IMG/VR virus record: IMGVR_UViG_3300028197_001558
Location: 1 to 64,000 of that record
DNA from: a virus
Reading direction: 5' to 3' (one strand)
Length of the DNA: 64,000 nt
Shown here: piece after piece, positions 17,301 to 26,203 of the stretch
Numbering within the stretch: position 1 is the stretch's first letter
Layout: every line of letters begins with the position of its first letter
Notes under the pieces: generated by a model
What the model was told of the DNA's origin: nothing
What the model saw: the letters and a program-made list of their open reading frames with translations, nothing else
Databases searched by the model: none
Made by a program: the position numbers and the translations under genes

Positions 17301-20155
17301 TCTTTGATGATGTCGAGAACGAACCAGACATAGAAAAATTTACATCTTTTTACAAGTGGATTGATGACTCAATTTCAATTGCTTTACAACAACTAACGCC
17401 AGCTTCAGCTCGATTCTCAGAGAAGATCAACAATGTGATCGAGAGTCATGTGCTAGAGAGAAACAAGTACGTTCACCAAATTCCAATTTTGACAAACTTT
17501 GAATCAACCGAAGGGTCGATAAAGGGTATTTCGGAGATGAAATACGATTGGCAATTCGGACATGCCCCAACAAACCCTAGCGATGAATCAAATCATGTTT
17601 TGTGGCAAAGAGATAGGAAACAAAAAGAAGGGTTCCGAGAGAATATAAGAAACAGTCGAAACAACAAATCAATCCAGTCATCTGGATTAATAAGAAGGGA
17701 AATTGATGGAGCAACAAGAATAAGCGATACTTATGCCATAAGAAGTTTTGCAAAGATCTACGACGTATCAATCGTGTCTCAACCAACAATCCATGGCGGG
17801 ACTAACTTTGCAAGAAGGAAGAATATGCAATTATTCAACCAGTCAATCGCCCCCGCTGGTGCCATAGGGTCTCCATCAGGCGCCCCTCAAAACATAATAA
17901 CCATTGGTGTAGGCACTGGTACGGACATTCACCCATTGTCACGAGGAATTTACAATAAGGATGAGACTCCATATAAAAGAAAGATCCAAGTAGACGCTAA
18001 GGTTGGAAATTTATTTGGTCAAGAATACGGTCATAATGTTTTTGGGGAAACAATTCTCCCGATTAACATAATGTCTGGAACAGTAAATTCAGGATTCAAC
18101 AGTGTCGTGAGCCGTTCGTATAGCTCAGATGTCTATTTCACTAATTTGCATCATGATATTGTTGGCAACTATAATGAAACACCAATACAGGGCCCCTTCA
18201 CAGAACAACATGTTGGAGGTTTACAGTATAGACATACTGATTTAAATCAATACGATTCCAACACTGATAAAGTAGACTCTAGAGAAGACAGACCCGAAGG
18301 TTGGGGGTTGGTTTTTAAAGATCACCCGTCTCAAGCTGACGGTGACGGATCATTCGGATTCATCGGTGCTGATTATAATTCGACATACCCAAGCCCTCAT
18401 AAACTAAAGGCTACAAGGTACAGAGATGAGACTGCAAAGAGACCTGTTAATCTTAGAAATATCAAGACAGTGTCTGGTTCATGGAAAGTCGGGAACTATA
18501 AAAATGAACTAGAAATATTTCAAACTTCCCCAACGTTTCAAAAGACTTGGACGGTTGAAGCCAGCAATGATCCAAATATTGATATCTTGCCTCCATCCAC
18601 CTCGACCTCTCTTCCGCTTACTACTCATTATCAAACTCTTGTTACCCGCGCACCATTAGCAGTAGGCAATGTTTTTGGTCAAATGAACAATAACCGACAA
18701 GTGGATTCTACAGGACTCGAGGTCCAATCTCTAGCTATAAACGCAGCAACAACAAGTGAAAATTATAGAATGGCCTCCTCAACAGCAATCGCGGGATACT
18801 CTGGCTTTGCCACTGGTGGTAAAACAATATCATTCTGGATCAACCTAGATAATGCCAACCTTGCTGCCCGCTACATTGCACGAGGCCAAAATGCAACTTC
18901 TGCTGCGGAATCATTTTCTATATTTTTCACATATTCTGGAACCCAAGCAAGGTTATTCTATAGAGTTAGAGGCCCAGGTGGAACAAGGGCTTGGCGTTGG
19001 GACATTGATTATAGTGACTATGTTGGAATCTGGAATCATCTAGCAATCGCATGGGATGGAAACACTACAAATGCTCCAAAACTTTACAGAAATGGATCTC
19101 CCACAATCGGAACTGTACAGTCAGGACCTACTGGTGTAACTACAATTTACGTCCCAGAAAGAATTTATCTTTTTGATGATGGCACTAGTAATAGTTCGAA
19201 CTATGAATTGCAAGGATCTTTACAAGATTTTGGCGTTTATTCTGGAGAACTCAGTACATCATCTATCCTCCAAATCTACAACTCGGGCGTCGTACTCGAT
19301 ATTCCTTATTTATCTGGGAATCTTTATGACTATTGGAAACTAGGCAATGCAAACCCTGATATTACATTTGGAGCCACCGTTGTCAATGGCACCATCTTCT
19401 CTTCTTCGTATGGTTCCCAAAATGCGCTAACGTCATCTGAAGGATTAGCTGTTGTGGCTGGAAATAATACTCTCACAAGGAGAACTACTCCAACTAACAT
19501 TGATCCTGCCCTATACAACACTATAACAATCCCCAGAACTGACCTTACAGGATCACAAAGAAACATTATAACAAGATTCTCAGCCCCCGGCGGCCCTGAG
19601 ATTCAATCGATAGGATATTTGGATGCCTACACACAAACCCATACTGTTCATAATGCCATGCCTTTCCGTAACCTGTCTGTATTGGGCTCTGGAAGCGGCG
19701 AAGAGGGTACCATAAGGGTAGAAGACCATCTTGGACTTAGACGAGGTTTGAGGACCCTTAGAGGGCTTCATATGGGGCAATTTGGTATTGACTCTCAATA
19801 CGGCGAGATCACATCTGGTGATTATCCATCAAGTGGTTCTTTCAATAAGCAGTTCGGAAATGTATCAAATTTATATCAATGGAATTCTTCAACCGATATT
19901 ACAGCCTCTCTTTCAGAAAGTAACCTAATTACTGGTAGTAATTATGACAATGCTTTTATTAACACGCCAATACCAAGAAGTGAACTTCAGTACTCGTGGA
20001 TCCACAATGCGACCTCCGGAGCAGCTGGAGCTACGTATGGCGCACCAGTCCAAAGAATTTTGGGCTATGCTCCAAGAGACGGAATCATTTCTTCGTCAGC
20101 TGGTTATGTTGAAGCAATTGTCTTTCCAAGCGCATCAAGTATTTTCGGGAGCTAA
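14339..20155 (+). CDS. giant (1938-residue) tail protein with two LamG/concanavalin-like domains
   Basis: A 1938-residue virion protein. Two laminin-G / concanavalin A-like beta-sandwich domains can be seen: one at about 160-325 (ITAEFWYKK, WNHYAVTLL, YKNGQEV, GSLDEFRFWKTARTSEDI) and one at about 1490-1655 (KTISFWINLDN, WNHLAIAWDGN, LYRNGSP, GSLQDFGVYSGELSTS). These domains bind carbohydrate in many fibre proteins, so receptor or glycan recognition is a reasonable inference. Between them lie helical segments (EFLRDRFFDDVENEPDIEKF at about 980-1000) and beta-rich stretches. Marine myoviruses often have one such giant protein downstream of gp6. It starts on a TAATG junction and ends 2 bases before the next structural gene. 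Confidence 0.7.
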   Translation: MSIKDLFNSKGSPKIQKSVTTEELVDQVESSDFVEAKRTQFDEFVPPIDFSTATNFAKFGSAELYYEKSFERIYQYYPYDGTLHEKIEFENSSSYLDKYVFDYLYPRTNGYLNFNSSSYISVFGGPHTASAGMAGKPLDSTFDLSMKYDEEKKRTSAFEFRGEDGITAEFWYKKNPSTSFQRTIFHISGTAGDIEVRSNSAETSLSLIVKSGSAQINPTFAFITDTNWNHYAVTLLSSSAGLTTKGYKNGQEVSQVTSAKNIPSLLPTTDAMNMRIGRRFDDDHKLSGSLDEFRFWKTARTSEDIFNTWFIPVGGGTNNFESNIALSCYFKFNEGITGNSALDSQVLDYSGRINNGTIENFTTDLRETGSAITEKLSEPEFKDPIIYSSHPDVVAKKLEYKTSGSLADLESTSMFNNYFPGWMQEEDEQNGNQMKHLSQVLGSYFDTLWHQIDFVNRVHDQQYVSGSNKALPFAKKLLYDQGFVIPDLFVDATKIENLRQKDDNEVFEKEINEVRNTIYHNIYNNLDGIYKTKGTEKSFRNFFRSIGIGQDVVKLKMYADDSTFVLRDNYEYKSYERKFVDFNIAGHFDATIYQTSSANNSNIYIPGDSNFTGSFTVQSEVLLPRKQRKNEPNYNPYPYLSSSIFGYHSGQSYTHPSPDYGLQAYVVHSTLESNLSPDDEQRVKFVLTGSGVNLESDWYWGEYENNKWSLAIRVKDASYPNPNTTGSAANDYLIEFYGVEADGDTERNSFLLATSSVAHSYFSSDKIFYAGSHKTNFTGSTLQYTDVKLGYLRYWHSYLSDNAVKQHAFDSETFGTNEPFEQDLYDTYPVEIPREKTLGFHWAFNDLTSSNASGEFLVTDLSSGSAANNYGSLSPTIEKYVAGQAVGFTASSSKVLDKNYLYSARKRLPDDLMSSDLTTIKSEETEQFFVDEDVSDNFYSFEKSMWGAISDEMMNMFSTALDINNLIGQSNQKYHHKYGMAEFLRDRFFDDVENEPDIEKFTSFYKWIDDSISIALQQLTPASARFSEKINNVIESHVLERNKYVHQIPILTNFESTEGSIKGISEMKYDWQFGHAPTNPSDESNHVLWQRDRKQKEGFRENIRNSRNNKSIQSSGLIRREIDGATRISDTYAIRSFAKIYDVSIVSQPTIHGGTNFARRKNMQLFNQSIAPAGAIGSPSGAPQNIITIGVGTGTDIHPLSRGIYNKDETPYKRKIQVDAKVGNLFGQEYGHNVFGETILPINIMSGTVNSGFNSVVSRSYSSDVYFTNLHHDIVGNYNETPIQGPFTEQHVGGLQYRHTDLNQYDSNTDKVDSREDRPEGWGLVFKDHPSQADGDGSFGFIGADYNSTYPSPHKLKATRYRDETAKRPVNLRNIKTVSGSWKVGNYKNELEIFQTSPTFQKTWTVEASNDPNIDILPPSTSTSLPLTTHYQTLVTRAPLAVGNVFGQMNNNRQVDSTGLEVQSLAINAATTSENYRMASSTAIAGYSGFATGGKTISFWINLDNANLAARYIARGQNATSAAESFSIFFTYSGTQARLFYRVRGPGGTRAWRWDIDYSDYVGIWNHLAIAWDGNTTNAPKLYRNGSPTIGTVQSGPTGVTTIYVPERIYLFDDGTSNSSNYELQGSLQDFGVYSGELSTSSILQIYNSGVVLDIPYLSGNLYDYWKLGNANPDITFGATVVNGTIFSSSYGSQNALTSSEGLAVVAGNNTLTRRTTPTNIDPALYNTITIPRTDLTGSQRNIITRFSAPGGPEIQSIGYLDAYTQTHTVHNAMPFRNLSVLGSGSGEEGTIRVEDHLGLRRGLRTLRGLHMGQFGIDSQYGEITSGDYPSSGSFNKQFGNVSNLYQWNSSTDITASLSESNLITGSNYDNAFINTPIPRSELQYSWIHNATSGAAGATYGAPVQRILGYAPRDGIISSSAGYVEAIVFPSASSIFGS

Positions 20156-20157
20156 TA

Positions 20158-23100
20158 ATGCCAACATTTGTTGATTATGCAGGAATGAACACGCTAGTGT
20201 CCAGTTCCATAGAAGGGAACACCATATCATCCGGTAGAAACACGGAAGTTTTCTCAAGCGGAATTCCTGTCGTAGATGAGTTAGTTGGAATAAACATTCA
20301 TCGCAACGGCCCTTATGGGTACTCGTCATGGAAGCAATTGAGAGTATCAGAAAATCCTGTGACAAGAAACCATGTCGCCAATAGTACAATGACATTTGTT
20401 GTTGAACCCGGCCCGGTTATGAACCTAGGTCAAAACGGAGAACTACGAATTAGAAGCCGCTACTCTGCACTTTACAACTACACAGAGCCGGCTATAGCAC
20501 AAAAATCTTATCCACTAGTATGGAACGTCGGCCGACACTTCAAAGATGAAGATGGACAACTAGCTCCGGATCCACAGAAGTTCTCAATTGTCTCATCTTA
20601 CGGCAACCAACAGATTGGTTTCGCAAACGAGAAGGTCGATAAGCTTTTAAAGTTCGACCCCGACGAAGAACAGACCGAATACGTAGCGATAGCAGACATG
20701 TATCTCGAGAACGGCTTAAACAAACAAGATTCACCTTTAACTTATTGGGAATTCTTACAATACCGAGAGACTGTTTATCCTCATATGAAAAACCAATTTC
20801 AAAATGAAAACTTGGAAAGACCAACATTCGAGAGTTTCTTTAGGCACAACAGAGCAGATAGAAACAAAACCTTAGGCAGTCTAGGTCCACCATATCCGTT
20901 TGGATTTGATCCAACACTTGGCTTAAAGAAGCAGAGCTCATGGACCATCGACGTGGGTGATGAATTTTTGACTTTTTCCGACAAAGGAAATATATCCCCC
21001 ACTGTCGCCAACGACAGACCGACAGGGATTTTACTAAGTCGCAACACGACTTTTATTGACACAATGACGGCTTACAATGGAAATTTAAATAGTTCAAACC
21101 CAGCCCTTGTTGAAAACGGCGCAACATTCACTAGTAAAGTCTTAGCGCCCTATCCAATATATAGTCGAAGAATATCTCTATCAAACTCTGCGTCCGTATC
21201 TAGCCCATCCGGTATGGAAATATATGGAACAGCTAGTTCATTGATATTGTTTGAAGGTGGAGCTCTTTGGGAAACTGGTCCAAAGCGATATATTAAAGAC
21301 ACCAACGGAAGCTACATATCTGCTCCAAAATTGCCGTTCTACGACACATATGAAGACTATATCGAAGAAGCAAGAAGAAGGCACAAGAACTTCTCTGTCG
21401 TTCCTGAATTCAGAATGAGCACACAAGTCGAAGACTATCGCAGAACAAACAATGCAATCGAGCTAGACATGTTCGACGTGACAGGCGGAGTATCCGGAAC
21501 CACTAATTCATCAGATGACAATTTTTACGAGATCTACTCAAACTCGGACTTCATGAGAAACTTTGAAGTGATTGACGACGACCACAAAGATTTCACAAAC
21601 GGAAAGGTATTGTCCCTCCGCTGTAAAGCAGTCAAAAAGTTCCTTCCATACGAAGGATTTTACCCAGCACAACGAACAGTTGATTTGACAAAACAGTTTT
21701 ACGACTCTTTCAAGGATAACATCAAGCTTTATAATGCGAACAACGTTGAGCTGAATGGTTTTAATTATGGACGACAAATGGTTATGACACCTTTGTTTGC
21801 GCCTGGTGTGCTATTCAATACCATCAAATCCGGTGTTGCTGTTGACTATCCAATTATTACTGGTAGCCTTTCAACAGTAGAGTTGAACAATGAATATTAT
21901 ATTGAAGCAGACAATTTTGATAAGAGAATTCCATTCGAAGCACTCATCGAGCCCCACAGACATTTGGCAGGCTTTGATTTAACATCAAACGAACCTCATC
22001 CAAGCGGTAATCTTTCTGCATCTGCAAACTGGGATGGCGGTGGAGATGGGCTATATGGGTTGATGATCAATAACTTCCTCGCTGAAGTTCCTGAGTTTTT
22101 CCTACCTAACGGAGAATTAACGTCTGTTGTTTCAAAAAAACAAGGAGACATAACTTTAATATCAGGCTCTGTATATGGAATGAGAGTGAGAATGGGAAGA
22201 TCCATGGACAAGACAAGGGGATCCGTTTATCACTCAGGCGCAGCTGGTCTTCCTTATTACCCACCTCAAGACGTTGGATCTGGTTCATTTGCTCATGAAA
22301 ACTTCACAATGTATTCAAGACCATCTGCTTTTGGTCCTCCAACATACGGCTTTAATTCTTTGGCCGGTAAATCATTGACGCAATATAACCAAGCAACCGC
22401 AGAATTCCATGGATTCTATTTAAATGATAGAGCTGAACTTGATTTACAAGGCGGATTCAATACCGCATTTTTTAAATTGGATTCTCTGTATGGATACAAT
22501 TTTCCTTTCACTCCTCCATATTACCATGGTGAAGCATGGTGCGACATAACAATAACAGCATCATCAGACAAAATGACAATATCAGAAATTCAAGAAAAAG
22601 CAGAATACAACTTTACAAGATTCGATAGTAGTTTTTTCAACATAACCAGTAGCTCAGGGTCATTCGGCTCGACCGATCTTACTCCTTTCGGGCCACAATC
22701 ATGGGGCAACATAGATTCAAACGCTGTTCAACTTTCAGCATCGTTGAATCTTAAAGGCATTGGGCGTACAAAAGACACTATTCGAAGATCTCGGGATCAA
22801 GCACTTGTTGTCGACACTGCTTTGGACGAATCAGATCGCTGGATTATACAAACAAAATTCGAAACACCAATGTTAAACTTTGCTCATGTATCTGGAAGTG
22901 ACCATTTGACCCTTCCTGATTATGGTTCTGGATCCGTCCCTAGAGGGATGTGGCATCAACACGGAAGAATACCAGAGGAGAACGAAGGGGTGTTCTTAGA
23001 AGTTGGACCAATTTCTAGAAACTATCACATCCAAGCAAGGGGAAATACCGAAGCTGCTGCTGATAAGTTACAAGATCTTTCAGAAGCTTTGGGCTTCGCT

Positions 23101-24402
23101 GGTACATCTACCAAGATTGGACGCATAGCCTCGAGCAAAAAGATTTCCGAATGCGTCGTAGCAGTCCCATTCATCGAAAAAGAAGGTGGGAAGAAGTTTT
23201 TCCGCTTAGCATTAAGCGACGATCAACTCACACAATATAAGTCGGGCGACAAACAACCATTAATAACAGGACCAGCTCAATCCCAAATCGGACGTTCGGT
23301 CTTGCTTCAACTCGACAAAATGGAGAAGTTTGTGTTTCCACCGTCGTTTGACTTCTTGAGATTCCCTGACGTAGAACCAGTAGCAATGTACGCTTTTGAA
23401 TTCTCACACACGCTATCTCAACAAGATCTATCAGACATTTGGCAGAACTTACCACCAGATATCGGCACAACAATGGAAGTGTCAGAACTTGCCATTACAC
23501 ACCCTCTCTTGCAAAAAGAGCTCTTGGGACAAGGCGGAGAAGAAGGAAATCAAACCATAGATATGCCTGAAAGATTGAAGTGGATGGTGTTCAAGGTTAA
23601 GCAGAGAGCCGCCACAAGTTACTTTAAGAAGACTGTTTTAAGGAACCCCGAGGTCAATACCGATGTGAATGATTCAAACGTCACCAAAGACGAATTTGGG
23701 GACACTAGCCCTATTCAATATAACTGGCCTTATGACTTCTTCTCCTTAGTAGAACTAGTTAAGATTGATGCTGAAGTTGAATTAGGAAACATTGATTTTA
23801 CAAATTATACTGACACCCTACCAAACTGGAATGCCGTCGAAGCAGATAGAGAAAAGATTGTTAATATAGTCGGAGGCCTTGAGAATGACCCAATTGCTGA
23901 GGTCCAAATTCCGGAGTTTACTCCTGAAGAAATAGTGAATATTGCAGAAGACTTCCAGAGAAACTTGGAGATTCAAGCCAGTGCTGGTCAAACTCTCGTA
24001 CAAGGGTCGATGATGGCCGGCCAAATCCAGCAGGACATCCTAGACACCACCGCGCAACAAGTCGGCGGGGAACTATCTCAAGTGAGAGATATGGAAATGT
24101 CTTTCAATATGGGTGTTGACTTTGGATCGTTTGATAACTTTATGAATTCGGTCCCTGCAAATGCTGTTTTACAAGCCGGCATTCCCATGGATCAATTTCA
24201 AAACATAGCAAGCACAGCAGCCAGTCAGGCTAATCAATATCAAGTAGCAGTTGCTCAATTTGGTGTTGGGTCTACACCTGCAAATGCGGCACAAGCTCAA
24301 CTGCAGACGACACTACAACCATTACAAGGAACCGCACTTGGAACTAATTTAGCTAACAATTTAGGGCTAAATATGAATAGTCTTTTTGGGGGATCTAATT
24401 AA
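20158..24402 (+). CDS. large (1414-residue) tail/virion structural protein
   Basis: A 1414-residue protein in the tail-gene series. The bulk is Ser/Gly/Asn-rich and beta-like, with no enzymatic motif. The C-terminal ~150 residues are different: low-complexity, Gln/Ala/Asn-rich and probably helical (QQDILDTTAQQVGGEL, then ANAAQAQLQTTLQPLQ). Its tight spacing (2 bases behind the LamG protein, TAATG with the next gene) argues that it is made and assembled together with its neighbours. I do not recognise a T4 counterpart. Confidence 0.55.
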   Translation: MPTFVDYAGMNTLVSSSIEGNTISSGRNTEVFSSGIPVVDELVGINIHRNGPYGYSSWKQLRVSENPVTRNHVANSTMTFVVEPGPVMNLGQNGELRIRSRYSALYNYTEPAIAQKSYPLVWNVGRHFKDEDGQLAPDPQKFSIVSSYGNQQIGFANEKVDKLLKFDPDEEQTEYVAIADMYLENGLNKQDSPLTYWEFLQYRETVYPHMKNQFQNENLERPTFESFFRHNRADRNKTLGSLGPPYPFGFDPTLGLKKQSSWTIDVGDEFLTFSDKGNISPTVANDRPTGILLSRNTTFIDTMTAYNGNLNSSNPALVENGATFTSKVLAPYPIYSRRISLSNSASVSSPSGMEIYGTASSLILFEGGALWETGPKRYIKDTNGSYISAPKLPFYDTYEDYIEEARRRHKNFSVVPEFRMSTQVEDYRRTNNAIELDMFDVTGGVSGTTNSSDDNFYEIYSNSDFMRNFEVIDDDHKDFTNGKVLSLRCKAVKKFLPYEGFYPAQRTVDLTKQFYDSFKDNIKLYNANNVELNGFNYGRQMVMTPLFAPGVLFNTIKSGVAVDYPIITGSLSTVELNNEYYIEADNFDKRIPFEALIEPHRHLAGFDLTSNEPHPSGNLSASANWDGGGDGLYGLMINNFLAEVPEFFLPNGELTSVVSKKQGDITLISGSVYGMRVRMGRSMDKTRGSVYHSGAAGLPYYPPQDVGSGSFAHENFTMYSRPSAFGPPTYGFNSLAGKSLTQYNQATAEFHGFYLNDRAELDLQGGFNTAFFKLDSLYGYNFPFTPPYYHGEAWCDITITASSDKMTISEIQEKAEYNFTRFDSSFFNITSSSGSFGSTDLTPFGPQSWGNIDSNAVQLSASLNLKGIGRTKDTIRRSRDQALVVDTALDESDRWIIQTKFETPMLNFAHVSGSDHLTLPDYGSGSVPRGMWHQHGRIPEENEGVFLEVGPISRNYHIQARGNTEAAADKLQDLSEALGFAGTSTKIGRIASSKKISECVVAVPFIEKEGGKKFFRLALSDDQLTQYKSGDKQPLITGPAQSQIGRSVLLQLDKMEKFVFPPSFDFLRFPDVEPVAMYAFEFSHTLSQQDLSDIWQNLPPDIGTTMEVSELAITHPLLQKELLGQGGEEGNQTIDMPERLKWMVFKVKQRAATSYFKKTVLRNPEVNTDVNDSNVTKDEFGDTSPIQYNWPYDFFSLVELVKIDAEVELGNIDFTNYTDTLPNWNAVEADREKIVNIVGGLENDPIAEVQIPEFTPEEIVNIAEDFQRNLEIQASAGQTLVQGSMMAGQIQQDILDTTAQQVGGELSQVRDMEMSFNMGVDFGSFDNFMNSVPANAVLQAGIPMDQFQNIASTAASQANQYQVAVAQFGVGSTPANAAQAQLQTTLQPLQGTALGTNLANNLGLNMNSLFGGSN

Positions 24403-25394
24403 TGACATTTTTTAACAAAAAAACAGAAGTAATGCAAATTGAAATGACTCCTTACGGTCGTTATTTGTATTCAATTGGAAAATTCAAGCCACACTCATAC
24501 GAGTTTGTGGATGAGGATATCCTATATAAAGCCTCCGGCTCAACCGAAGCACAAGAAGCCGCTCACACAAGAATTATTAGCGAGACACCAAAGCTTAAAA
24601 TCAACAGAGCGTTCCAAGATGAGGCTGCACAACAGGAGTCTCCACCAACTTTAGATAAGAAGAGGTTCATGGAAAAGAAAATGGATCAGAAGCAAAACGG
24701 ATTGTTTGCTCTTGGGAGATCATCGTATTCAAACGACAGAAGTCCAGCATTTCAAGTAACAATGTTGCAAGGCGCCATATCTGGCTCTGAAGCTACTTTT
24801 GAAACGAACATTGTTGAAGCCACTAGTGAAGACGTAGGCGGTGTTCTAGCCATACCACAGGTCGATATTGACCTTAATTTTAGAGCAACACTTAAAAATA
24901 CTTTAAATCAAATCAACTTGAACCCTGAGATAATAACTTCTAGAATTTTTGAAGATGGAACTTATGTGCAAGTTAATTACACAGACCCGATTATTCACTT
25001 GAAAGAGTTCAACTCATTTTATGAAAAAGAAAACTTTGAAATAGAAGTATTCCAAGTCGGCACACAAGGACGTCTAGTACCAATGAAGATGGTAAGAAAA
25101 ACCTCAGCAATTGTCGATGGATTCCTGGTCACAGGGGACGATTTTCAAAACGCTGAGCCATCTTTTGGTGATTTTTTTGAAGAAGGACAGGGGAATGAAT
25201 CATACACAGAATTCTTCTTTAGTGTCGAAGTCGACGAAGATATTGCCCCAGAAATTTTGTGTCGAGCAGTGAAGAATCTAGAGATCAATAGTCAGTTTCT
25301 TGATGAAGAACTTATATGTCCGGACCAAAGAACTGATCGCTTTGATATTTATGCTACAAGGGTTGGCCCTGAAGATCTGGAGGATTGCGACTAA
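24402..25394 (+). CDS. structural protein with T-x2-GR-x2-L-x2-G-F motif at N-terminus
   Basis: A 330-residue protein starting FFNKKTEVMQIEMTPYGRY. The segment MTPYGRYLYSIGKF followed by YEFVDEDILY is shared in outline with the protein at 30804 (LTDEGRRRLAQG, FALADDEINY), so the two appear to be remote relatives. The family is common among marine myovirus structural genes without a known function. The C-terminal half is acidic. It shares a TAATG junction with both neighbours. Confidence 0.55.
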   Translation: MTFFNKKTEVMQIEMTPYGRYLYSIGKFKPHSYEFVDEDILYKASGSTEAQEAAHTRIISETPKLKINRAFQDEAAQQESPPTLDKKRFMEKKMDQKQNGLFALGRSSYSNDRSPAFQVTMLQGAISGSEATFETNIVEATSEDVGGVLAIPQVDIDLNFRATLKNTLNQINLNPEIITSRIFEDGTYVQVNYTDPIIHLKEFNSFYEKENFEIEVFQVGTQGRLVPMKMVRKTSAIVDGFLVTGDDFQNAEPSFGDFFEEGQGNESYTEFFFSVEVDEDIAPEILCRAVKNLEINSQFLDEELICPDQRTDRFDIYATRVGPEDLEDCD

Positions 25395-26203
25395 TGAATG
25401 ACATGACCGTAGGAATGGAAAATCTTCCAAATGTATTTATCGATAAGATAATGGTTGAGCGAAACTCAATTGATCAACAAACAGTTCAATATTACATTAA
25501 AGTAATGCTAAAGATGTTTGACAACAAAGATAATCCTTCATGGAGAAATAAGCTTGACGGACTTAAAGTTAAGTGTTCGTTTATAGATGATGAAAGAATA
25601 GAGAGTTTAAACACCGGCGACCTTAGTTTGTACGACATTACCAGAAAAGATTCCAATACCACCATGACTGATTCTTGTGATGAGTTTCAAAATGGCAATA
25701 CTCAAAACGGATACGAGTCTTTTACTAAGACTTTTGAGTTCACCACCCTAACACAACCAGAAAACTTGACCGTTTATGTTGCATGCTTTATAGATGGTTT
25801 AGAGTTTGGAATTCCACAATTTGATAAGTTTTATGGACCAATGGCCGCAGAGCGCATATTTGTTGGTGGAATTCCAAATCAAGAGTCTGGGTATTTTTAC
25901 AATCCCGAGACGAACGAAGAGTATGGTGGCCCAGTCCACCAGCACAGCTCGGGATACATGGAAGGCTCGGAGCATATTGATGCAGCACACGCTGGTCTTA
26001 GATATGTATCGGAGGAGAATTATAAGATGATCGTCGGCACTTATCTGACCAATCAAGTGTTTGATGGGATCGACACGGGAATGATTTTTGATTTTGGGGA
26101 TGGTACGCCATCACTAGACAACCTAGGTGCCAATGCGGTACTCACCAGTGATGATGAGTCAGTCGAACTTGACGCAACAGGTATTTCAACGGAGGTTTAC
26201 TGA
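25394..26203 (+). CDS. unrecognised virion structural protein
   Basis: The ATG at 25394 overlaps the stop of the preceding gene (TAATG), which is more convincing than the in-frame TTG nine bases earlier; this gives 269 residues. The N-terminal half looks beta-rich (PNVFIDKIMVERN, YYIKVMLKMFDN, KVKCSFIDD). Residues 160-210 hold a Gly/Tyr/His-rich region with HQHSSGYMEG and a repeated Glu-Glu-Tyr/Asn pattern. No known domain recognised; placed among tail genes and coupled to both neighbours. Confidence 0.5.
   Translation: MNDMTVGMENLPNVFIDKIMVERNSIDQQTVQYYIKVMLKMFDNKDNPSWRNKLDGLKVKCSFIDDERIESLNTGDLSLYDITRKDSNTTMTDSCDEFQNGNTQNGYESFTKTFEFTTLTQPENLTVYVACFIDGLEFGIPQFDKFYGPMAAERIFVGGIPNQESGYFYNPETNEEYGGPVHQHSSGYMEGSEHIDAAHAGLRYVSEENYKMIVGTYLTNQVFDGIDTGMIFDFGDGTPSLDNLGANAVLTSDDESVELDATGISTEVY

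Noticed and set aside
22424-22430. CTATTTA inside genes (also near 12337, 16530, 39848, 53509, 55018)
   Set aside because: The heptamer is expected several times in AT-rich coding DNA; only intergenic copies close to a start codon were counted as promoters.
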